Part shown: one piece after another, positions 1-5,194 of the stretch
Layout of the letters: every line of letters begins with the position of its first letter
Numbering within the stretch: the stretch's first letter is position 1
NCBI GenBank assembly: GCA_028698975.1
Contig: JAQVVK010000146.1
Span: forward strand, 1 to 5,194
DNA: 5,194 bases
Source of the DNA: Victivallaceae bacterium
GTDB lineage: Bacteria > Verrucomicrobiota > Lentisphaeria > Victivallales > Victivallaceae
Direction: 5' to 3'
Translations under genes and position numbers: made by a program
The notes under the pieces: model-generated
What the model saw: the letters and a program-made list of their open reading frames with translations, nothing else
Told to the model about the DNA's origin: nothing
Database searches by the model: none

Positions 1-1
1 G

Positions 2-3000
2 GAGGAGATCAAAGTACCCACCAACTGGTGGACGACGCCGCGCTGGTCGTATGACAAGATTTTCCGCAAAAGTCGCAAGACCAATCTCAAAGGCCAGGGT
101 TACAATAAACGCACCGTCAACCCCTACTGCAAGGGGTGGTATCGGAAAAACATCGAGTTGCTCGATCTGGCCGGAGGACGGGTGCAAATGGAGTTTCACG
201 CCATCGGTTATGAGGCTGAACTCTATGTCAACGGCAAGTTTGTCGGCCGCCATCACGGAGATTTCCGCACCTACGACCCGGATATTACCGAATTTGTTCA
301 GCCGGGCAAAAACGTCATCGCGCTCCGCGTGCTTGCCGATCTCGGCCCGCACGACGAGATATACCGCCATGTTTACGGCGCGGCGTGGCGCGATGTGGAT
401 ATCAAAGGCGGCCTGTGGGATCACGTTTTCCTGATACAGGACAAAGCGCAGCTTGCCATCGACCGGCTGTGGCTCACGGCGGATTCTTCGGGCGCGATGT
501 CGGTCGAGTACCGCCTGATCTGCAACGAAGATGCCCCAGCAACCGTGATTCCCAACGTCGCAATCTCCTTTGCCGAAGACCCGGCCCCGGTTACCGGGAC
601 GGACTTTCCGGAAATCAAACTCAAAAAGGGCGAAAACACCGGCCGTCTGGTGTTGAACTACCCTGATCCGAAGTGCTGGGATACCGATCACCCCAATCTG
701 TATTTTTGTTCGTTGACGTTTCGCGACGGCAAAAATGTGCGCGCCGCGAAGATCGAGCGTTTCGGGTTTCGCGATTTCAAGGCCGCCAACGGACGCTTCT
801 ATCTGAACGGCAAGCCGATATATCTGCGCATGGAGACCGTGCAGTCGATGGGATTCAGCGGCGACCGCGGCGACCCCAAGGCGCGTATCGAGGGGTTCAA
901 GAAAAAAGGACTCAATATTTTGCGTACCGCGCATCAGCCGGTGACGCCGCGTATCTACGACCACGCCGACGAATGCGGCATGATGATCTATGACGAATCG
1001 GCTCTGGCGTTTTTGCGTAATATCGACGAAAAAGAATTCATTCCGAATACGCTGGATGAACTCGCTGGATTCGTGCGGCGCGATCACAACCGCCCCTCGG
1101 TCGTGATGTGGGTGCTCGGCAACGAGATCAACCACCGCACCGACCCCAAGCTGCGCAGTTTTTTGCAAAAACAGACCGCGCTGGTAAGAAGCATAGACCG
1201 GCAGAAACGTCCGATCGCGGCATTTGCCGGCTGCGGAAACCTCTCCGCCTACGGCAGTTTCCCGCTGGATACCGACATAATCGATTTTCACCTCTACACC
1301 GGGCTGACGCGGCCGTGGTCGCAGTGGGATCACGACTTTGACCGGCTTTACCGCGAAGCGGCGCAGGTGTTCGGCAAAAACGGCAAGCTGGATAAACCGG
1401 TGGTGATTTCAGAAGCCATCGGCGGCGGCTGGGGACTTCAGCCCAACCGCAAATACAAACACGGCTCGATCGACGCCTATTTGCCGGAAATCAACCGGGC
1501 GTACTATTGGGGCAATCCGGGTGCGGCGGGTTATTCCGGAGCCATCGGGGTAAAAGCCGCGCTCGATCCGCAGCGCAACTGGCCGTACACCCAAAACCTC
1601 AACGGCACCCGCATTATCGAAATGGCGAGGCAGGATCCGCGCATTGCCGGTTTCGGCACCTGGATCGCCGTCATCGACACCAAAAACTACCCCAGATGGA
1701 CGCAGGACGTCTATCCCGGATTGCGTGTTTCACCGCAACAGCGCATTGCTCCGCGCCAGTATCTCACACCGGGCGAACGCACGCTTGACGCATTTTTACT
1801 CAATCAGGGATTGAATGATTTCGCTTCGGTCAAAGTCGCGATCTCGCTGGTCTGCGGCGAAAAAACCTCTGATCTCGGCACCGTTGACTTCGGCGCGATG
1901 AAGTCCGGTGAGCGCAAAAACAAACCAATTACGCTCCGGTTCGACGCGCCTTTGACCGGCAACGGCGAAATACGGCTCACCGTTCTTGCCGACAACCGGG
2001 AAATCGGGCGCAACAGCTACCCGGTAAGACTTCACCCGATTGCGGCGGCGACCGCCCCGATAGACGGGGCGGCAAAAGTTCTGCTTGCCGATTCCGGGGA
2101 TAAGTCGGTCGAGCGGTTGCTCAAAGACCTCGCCGTGCCGTTTGACCGGTTTGACGGCAAACAAAACCCCGCCTCCTATGACTGCCTGATCGTGCCGCCC
2201 GGGGCAAAACTTTCGCCGGGAGACGCGGTCAAATGGCGCGTCCGCGTCGAAAACGGCGGTCGTTTGCTGCTGTTGGAGCAGAAAAACGGCAAACTGCCGG
2301 TGTGCGGAGAGTATTCCATATCCTCCAATTACAACACCATGGCGGAGATCATCGTCGAGAACCACCCGGTATTCGATCGCATGAACCAGACGGATTTCGA
2401 TATTTGGGCGGAAAATACCGACGGAAACGTCGTAAGCTGCGTTTCGATACCGCTTGAACAAACCGCCATTGCCGCCAAGGGCCGCTTCCTCGACGAGCGC
2501 GACAGCGGGGCCGCCATCGCAGAGGCTCAACTCGGCAAAGGCCGCGTCATCATTTCGCAGGTCGATGCGCTTAAACTGTGGAAGATCAACGGCGGCGCGA
2601 CGCGCTACCTGAGAAATCTTTTTCAATACGCGGTCAAACCCGCCGCGCTCTACCCCGACGCCCGGCGTATCGAACAAAAAGTGAGGGATTTTTTTCCGAT
2701 CGCCCATGAAAGAATTGTTACTGTCGACCTGAAAAAATATGCCAACCGGTCGTTTCGAGACGATGTCGAGGGCGACGGCTGCGGCGGCTGGACCGATCAG
2801 GGGAAAAACGACTTTCGCAATATGCCGCTTGGCCGGCAGGAGGCGGCCGGCATACCCTTTGACATCATCGATCCGGGTAAGAACGGCGACAAAAGCTGTA
2901 TTGTGCTCAAAGGCAGTTATTCGCCGTGGGCTCCGGGGGCCGTCAACGGCATAAAAATCGGGCAGAAATTCTCCCAGCTTTTCTTCCTGCATACCGCGGC

Positions 3001-3811
3001 ATATGCCGGGCCGGTCGAGGATTACGCCTTTTACCGGGTGAACTACGAAGACGGCACTTCCGTCAAGATCGGCATGCGCGGCATGTTAAACGTGGCGGAC
3101 TGGTGGAATCCGGTCGCGCTGCCGGAAGCCGTTCCGGTGCTGATACAGCAAAATGCCGTCGGCGGACGGGTCGGCTGTTACGTCTCCAGATGGGAAAATC
3201 CTTATCAGTGGAAGAAAATCGAATCGATCGATTTTGTGGTTTCCGGCCGCGGAGCCGCGACGCCGATCCTGGTCGCCATGACCGGCGAACTCATGCACCC
3301 GGAGCCGCTGCTGCTGCTGCCGACCACCAACGCCAAAGCGTTGTGGGGGCCGGCGGCCGACAACGGCGGCGACCGGGGCTGGATCAAAACCATCCGCACC
3401 GGAAATCCCAAGCTCGGGCCGTATGCGTCACGGGTATATTTCCCGGCGACGAAGCATATTGGTTATTCGGCGGCGATATTCAGCTTCTTCCCGGATCTCA
3501 ACCGGCTTCGGCAAAACAACTACGACTACCTGTCGTTTTGGTATCGCAGCGACGACACCGGCATGGTCGATTTCATTTTGCCGCAGGCGGAACACCGCTC
3601 ACGCCTCGGATACAGTTTCGATCTGGGGAAATCCAAGGGCAAGTGGGTTTTTCTGCGGCTCAGTCTGAAATACGATTTCACACTCGGCGGAGCGCCGTTT
3701 GAGATTCAGGATATGCGCAAGGAACTGATTTTCTACAACGGGTGGAACAAAGCGGCCGGATTTCCGCGCAAAGCCGTCACCTTTGACATCACCGATATTC
3801 GATTGGAGTAG
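2..3811 (+). CDS. Large multidomain GH2 glycoside hydrolase (beta-galactosidase/beta-glucuronidase-like), 5' partial
   Basis: The frame is open from base 2 to a TAG at 3809-3811, giving 1269 visible residues; the true start and any signal peptide lie upstream. Numbering from base 2, residues 1-145 form the GH2 jelly-roll sugar-binding domain (VPTNWW, GWYRKNIEL at 45-53, YVNGK at 75-79, KGGLWDHV at 135-142). An Ig-like domain follows (about 146-252), then the TIM barrel (about 254-575) with FGFRDF, YLNGKPIYLR, RTAHQP and YDES. The acid/base is very likely E375 (LGNEIN) and the nucleophile E471 (VVISEAI), so the enzyme looks active. C-terminal parts are a second Ig-like domain (about 585-680), a Rossmann/amidotransferase-like domain (692-878), a GGWTDQG module (909-1095) and a beta-sandwich resembling a carbohydrate-binding module (about 1113-1269). 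GH2 enzymes retain configuration and remove terminal beta-linked sugars; the exact sugar cannot be read here. At over 1269 residues it exceeds LacZ (about 1020) and glucuronidases (about 600). Family confident, substrate unknown. Confidence 0.93.
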   Translation, partial: EEIKVPTNWWTTPRWSYDKIFRKSRKTNLKGQGYNKRTVNPYCKGWYRKNIELLDLAGGRVQMEFHAIGYEAELYVNGKFVGRHHGDFRTYDPDITEFVQPGKNVIALRVLADLGPHDEIYRHVYGAAWRDVDIKGGLWDHVFLIQDKAQLAIDRLWLTADSSGAMSVEYRLICNEDAPATVIPNVAISFAEDPAPVTGTDFPEIKLKKGENTGRLVLNYPDPKCWDTDHPNLYFCSLTFRDGKNVRAAKIERFGFRDFKAANGRFYLNGKPIYLRMETVQSMGFSGDRGDPKARIEGFKKKGLNILRTAHQPVTPRIYDHADECGMMIYDESALAFLRNIDEKEFIPNTLDELAGFVRRDHNRPSVVMWVLGNEINHRTDPKLRSFLQKQTALVRSIDRQKRPIAAFAGCGNLSAYGSFPLDTDIIDFHLYTGLTRPWSQWDHDFDRLYREAAQVFGKNGKLDKPVVISEAIGGGWGLQPNRKYKHGSIDAYLPEINRAYYWGNPGAAGYSGAIGVKAALDPQRNWPYTQNLNGTRIIEMARQDPRIAGFGTWIAVIDTKNYPRWTQDVYPGLRVSPQQRIAPRQYLTPGERTLDAFLLNQGLNDFASVKVAISLVCGEKTSDLGTVDFGAMKSGERKNKPITLRFDAPLTGNGEIRLTVLADNREIGRNSYPVRLHPIAAATAPIDGAAKVLLADSGDKSVERLLKDLAVPFDRFDGKQNPASYDCLIVPPGAKLSPGDAVKWRVRVENGGRLLLLEQKNGKLPVCGEYSISSNYNTMAEIIVENHPVFDRMNQTDFDIWAENTDGNVVSCVSIPLEQTAIAAKGRFLDERDSGAAIAEAQLGKGRVIISQVDALKLWKINGGATRYLRNLFQYAVKPAALYPDARRIEQKVRDFFPIAHERIVTVDLKKYANRSFRDDVEGDGCGGWTDQGKNDFRNMPLGRQEAAGIPFDIIDPGKNGDKSCIVLKGSYSPWAPGAVNGIKIGQKFSQLFFLHTAAYAGPVEDYAFYRVNYEDGTSVKIGMRGMLNVADWWNPVALPEAVPVLIQQNAVGGRVGCYVSRWENPYQWKKIESIDFVVSGRGAATPILVAMTGELMHPEPLLLLPTTNAKALWGPAADNGGDRGWIKTIRTGNPKLGPYASRVYFPATKHIGYSAAIFSFFPDLNRLRQNNYDYLSFWYRSDDTGMVDFILPQAEHRSRLGYSFDLGKSKGKWVFLRLSLKYDFTLGGAPFEIQDMRKELIFYNGWNKAAGFPRKAVTFDITDIRLE
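761..1730 (+). other. GH2 catalytic TIM-barrel domain with both catalytic glutamates
   Basis: This sub-region of the first gene codes for the catalytic barrel. The proton donor motif LGNE is at 1115-1126 (Glu codon 1124-1126), preceded by the family pattern RRDHNRPSVVMWVLGNE. The nucleophile motif VVISE is at 1400-1414 (Glu codon 1412-1414). Their separation of 96 residues is close to that of known GH2 enzymes (76 in LacZ, 91 in human beta-glucuronidase, from general knowledge). The strand after YLNGKPIYLR reads METVQSMGF instead of the common GVNRH-type sequence, so the substrate-pocket histidine found there in many GH2 enzymes is not in its usual place. Domain limits are estimates from motif positions. 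Confidence 0.85.
2075..2640 (+). other. Rossmann / class I glutamine-amidotransferase-like domain within the GH2 protein
   Basis: Residues about 692-878 begin with a hydrophobic strand followed by a small-residue loop and helix (KVLLADSGDKSVERLLKDL). They continue with YDCLIVPPGAKLSPGDAVKW, a GGRLLLLEQ strand, an ENHPVFDRM segment, and a terminal GKGRVIISQVDALKLW strand-helix. This order resembles the non-catalytic amidotransferase-like domain seen in beta-galactosidase trimerisation regions and in other large bacterial glycosidases, where the GKGRVI..Q step is typical. No nucleophilic-elbow cysteine with a His/Glu partner is obvious; C in YDCLIVPP sits on a strand, not in a G-x-C-x-G elbow. 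A structural or oligomerisation role is more likely than catalysis. The assignment rests on pattern resemblance only. Confidence 0.5.
2720..3290 (+). other. GGWTDQG module (putative beta-sandwich accessory domain) in the GH2 protein
   Basis: Residues about 909-1095 form a distinct module. It opens with DLKKYANRSF and then carries DDVEGDG-x-GGWTDQG (residues 920-934, bases 2759-2803), followed by NDFRNMPLGRQEAAGIPFDIIDP, KSCIVLKGS and a QLFFLHTAAYAG strand. The sequence then reads VNYEDGTSVKIGMRG, alternating short strands and turns, and ends in IESIDFVVSGRGAATPILVAMTG. I recall this kind of module in large PVC-group proteins as an appendage to glycosidases, but I cannot name a Pfam family. 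The pattern of an acidic loop, FDIIDP, FLH and a final IxSIxFVxxGxxxPILxAMTG strand suggests a galactose-binding-like or NPCBM-like fold. Binding to carbohydrate is inference. Confidence 0.5.
3340..3808 (+). other. C-terminal beta-sandwich, carbohydrate-binding-module-like
   Basis: The last roughly 155 residues of the GH2 protein (about 1113-1269) read as short alternating strands: ALWGPAADNGGDRGW, SAAIFSFFPDL, YDYLSFWYRSDDTGMVDFIL, SYSFD-type and KWVFLRLSL segments, closing with KAVTFDITDIRLE. The pattern of strand, YLSFWYRSD, a KGKWVFLRL strand and a terminal FDITDIRL strand is characteristic of CBM4/9-, CBM11- or CIA30-type jelly rolls, where the final strand completes the sheet. Several aromatic residues (W, Y, F) could line a sugar-binding face. 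The CBM family cannot be assigned by eye. Confidence 0.55.
3805..3808 (+). promoter_or_regulatory. Ribosome binding site of the rhamnosidase-like gene
   Basis: GGAG lies eight bases before the ATG at 3817, a normal Shine-Dalgarno spacing. It sits inside the last two sense codons of the GH2 gene, just ahead of its TAG. This supports 3817 over the in-frame ATG at 3829 and suggests translational coupling: ribosomes finishing the first gene would uncover or re-use this site. No promoter or terminator fits in the five-base gap. Confidence 0.75.
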
Positions 3812-3816
3812 GCCGT

Positions 3817-5194
3817 ATGGAAGCAGTGATGACCGCAACCCGAGACAGCAATGTCAAAAATACATATTCGTGCTTCCGGGCGAAATGCACTGGCGGCGGG
3901 GGGCTAAAGATATACGCCGATGACTTTTATCAATTGTGGATAAACGGCCGTCCCTCCGGATACGGGCCGGTCAAAAGCGGCCCGCCCCTGCTGTATTTCG
4001 ATGAATACACTCTGCCGGAAGGCGATTGCGTCGTGGCGGTCAAAGTTCACGGCCGCGCACACGCGCCGCGCCTGTGGACGTCGGCGGCGGGCTGGAAGTG
4101 CCGCAACTACTCCTCGCTCGACCCAAACTCGCCAGATACCATTGGTGACGCCGGCTACACCGAATACATCACACTGGGCACCCCGGAAGACCAATGGCAT
4201 CTGCCGGAGTTTGACGATCGCGACTGGGCTGCACCATTTTTGAGCGAAATCCCGGCGACGGACACGCTGCTGCCGCGGCCGATCCCTTATTTCACCGAAC
4301 AAAAGATCGCTCCGGTTTCGGTGCTCGACACCGGCGACGGATTTCTGGCCGATTTCGGGCGGATGGTATATGGCCGGCCTGAACTGGTCTGCCGCAAGTG
4401 CGGAAACGGAGACATTTCGGTCGAATACATCGAAGACCTTGATTATGGCTGGGCAAACGCCGCGCAGCACCGCGCCATGTACGCCGACCGCATATGCGGC
4501 GCGCCGATGACGTTGAACTGGAAAAGTTTCTCAAAGCGCGGATTTCGCTATGCGGCGATCCGGGGCGGCGACTTGAAGCAGCCGGAAATGTGCGTATATG
4601 AAAACGGTTATCCGGTAAAGACCGAGGCCGGTTCGTTTCGCTCGTCCGACCGGCGTCTCAATCGTCTGTGGGAGATATCCGAGCGAACTTTGCGCCTGTG
4701 CATGGACGATATTTTCAATGATTGTCCGCATCGCGATCAGGCGCAGTGGATGGACGCTTTTGTCACGTCAAAGGCCGCGCTGTCACTTTACGGAGTGACC
4801 GATCTGACAAGAAAGTGCATCTTGCAGCATGCGGTCTGTTCGTTTTCCGATAAAAAGTTTCTTTCACCAAGTATTTGCGGCTGGAGTTTCATGCCGGATT
4901 ACGCGATGATCCTGCTCGCGTTTATCCGCTGGTATTATAAGATCACGCTTGATCGCGATCTGGTGGCGTCGCTTTGGGGCAACTGTGTCGAAAGCACCAG
5001 GCATATCATGAGCTATCGGCGGCCGGACGGGCTGCTGGCCGATGTTCCCGGGGCATATCTCGACAATGCGCTTGAGTTGTGTCGCCTCGGCAAATCGGCC
5101 GCGCTCAACGCCATTTACGTTGCCGCGCTTGAAAACTTGAGCGAACTTGGGATTATAATCGGCAAAGACAAGGAGGCCGAGGATTATTCCCGGG
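3817..5194 (+). CDS. GH78-like alpha-L-rhamnosidase family protein, 3' partial
   Basis: The frame runs open from ATG 3817 to the window end, giving 459 complete codons. GH78 enzymes are inverting hydrolases that remove terminal alpha-L-rhamnose. Residues about 13-80 form an N-terminal beta-sandwich (NTYSCFRAKC, IYADDFYQLWINGRPSGYGP, VVAVKVHGRAH). DQWHLPEFDDRDW (125-137) is the usual lead-in to the second sandwich, followed by LPRPIPYFTE (152-161), LADFGRMVYGRPEL (177-190), VEYIEDLDYG and FSKRGFRYAAIRGG (238-251). The (alpha/alpha)6 barrel begins near FRSSDRRLNRLWEISERTLR (274-293). The signature DCPHRDQAQWMD (302-313) aligns with the GH78 DCPxRERLGWTGD region, but the expected Glu is Asp307 and the last Asp is displaced by one. 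No signal peptide is visible, and 15 cysteines in 459 residues suggest a cytoplasmic protein. The second half of the barrel, with the expected general base, is beyond the window. Superfamily confident; rhamnosidase activity is not. Confidence 0.88.
   Translation, partial: MEAVMTATRDSNVKNTYSCFRAKCTGGGGLKIYADDFYQLWINGRPSGYGPVKSGPPLLYFDEYTLPEGDCVVAVKVHGRAHAPRLWTSAAGWKCRNYSSLDPNSPDTIGDAGYTEYITLGTPEDQWHLPEFDDRDWAAPFLSEIPATDTLLPRPIPYFTEQKIAPVSVLDTGDGFLADFGRMVYGRPELVCRKCGNGDISVEYIEDLDYGWANAAQHRAMYADRICGAPMTLNWKSFSKRGFRYAAIRGGDLKQPEMCVYENGYPVKTEAGSFRSSDRRLNRLWEISERTLRLCMDDIFNDCPHRDQAQWMDAFVTSKAALSLYGVTDLTRKCILQHAVCSFSDKKFLSPSICGWSFMPDYAMILLAFIRWYYKITLDRDLVASLWGNCVESTRHIMSYRRPDGLLADVPGAYLDNALELCRLGKSAALNAIYVAALENLSELGIIIGKDKEAEDYSR

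Noticed and set aside
1..6. GGAGGA at the window start as a ribosome binding site
   Set aside because: It encodes two Glu residues in the open GH2 frame, and no plausible start codon follows at suitable spacing.
158..160. TTG as the start codon of the GH2 gene
   Set aside because: The same frame is open to base 2, and the upstream residues (VPTNWW, GWYRKNIE) are part of the conserved GH2 sugar-binding domain. The gene therefore begins before the window.
2832..2850. GGCCGGC repeated around AGGAGG, resembling an inverted repeat with an internal Shine-Dalgarno
   Set aside because: It lies inside the GH2 coding frame (LGRQEAAG) and no start codon or separate frame with sensible coding content follows, so it is best explained by codon choice.
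1796..2992. Antisense open frame of 398 codons on the minus strand
   Set aside because: It lies wholly inside the GH2 coding sequence, whose translation shows domain structure throughout. The antisense product shows no recognisable motif. Long antisense frames are expected opposite GC-rich coding DNA.
3307..3320. Short CTG repeat
   Set aside because: It encodes a run of four leucines in the linker before the C-terminal domain. Four copies is too few to call a microsatellite or regulatory repeat.
3829..3831. Alternative ATG start of the rhamnosidase-like gene
   Set aside because: The ATG at 3817 has a GGAG at ideal distance. From 3829 the same GGAG would be 20 bases away.
3904..4470. Antisense open frame of 188 codons opposite the rhamnosidase-like gene
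   Set aside because: The plus-strand frame carries family motifs over the same bases, while the antisense product is Arg/Val-rich without recognisable features.

Overview
The window holds two same-strand genes, both cut by the window edges, and almost no non-coding DNA. The first (2-3811, 5' end missing) encodes a very large multidomain glycoside hydrolase family 2 (GH2) enzyme. The second (3817-5194, 3' end missing) encodes a protein related to bacterial alpha-L-rhamnosidases (GH78). Only five bases separate the stop of the first from the ATG of the second, and the ribosome binding site of the second gene lies across the end of the first, so they are almost certainly co-transcribed.

Organism: no rRNA or marker gene is present, so this is inference. 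The DNA is moderately GC-rich (high fifties percent by eye). The GH2 enzyme has long C-terminal extensions, including a module with a DDVEGDG..GGWTDQG signature that I associate with large carbohydrate-active proteins of the PVC group (Lentisphaerota/Victivallales, Kiritimatiellota, Planctomycetes). A polysaccharide-degrading Lentisphaerota-like bacterium is the best guess, at low to moderate confidence.

Layout: 2-436 codes for the GH2 sugar-binding jelly roll; 437-760 an Ig-like linker domain; about 761-1730 the catalytic TIM barrel with both catalytic glutamates; 1755-2070 a second Ig-like domain; 2075-2640 a Rossmann/glutamine-amidotransferase-like fold; 2720-3290 the GGWTDQG module; 3340-3811 a C-terminal beta-sandwich resembling a carbohydrate-binding module. 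From 3817 the rhamnosidase-like protein runs through its N-terminal beta-sandwich domains into the (alpha/alpha)6 barrel, which is cut off.

Joint role (inference): a GH2 exo-glycosidase next to a GH78-like protein suits sequential removal of terminal sugars from a rhamnose-containing glycan such as pectic rhamnogalacturonan, ulvan or a bacterial/algal exopolysaccharide. The main oddity is that the rhamnosidase-like protein departs from the classical GH78 active-site motif, so its specificity or activity may not be standard. I found no mobile element, CRISPR array, RNA gene or clearly new system.
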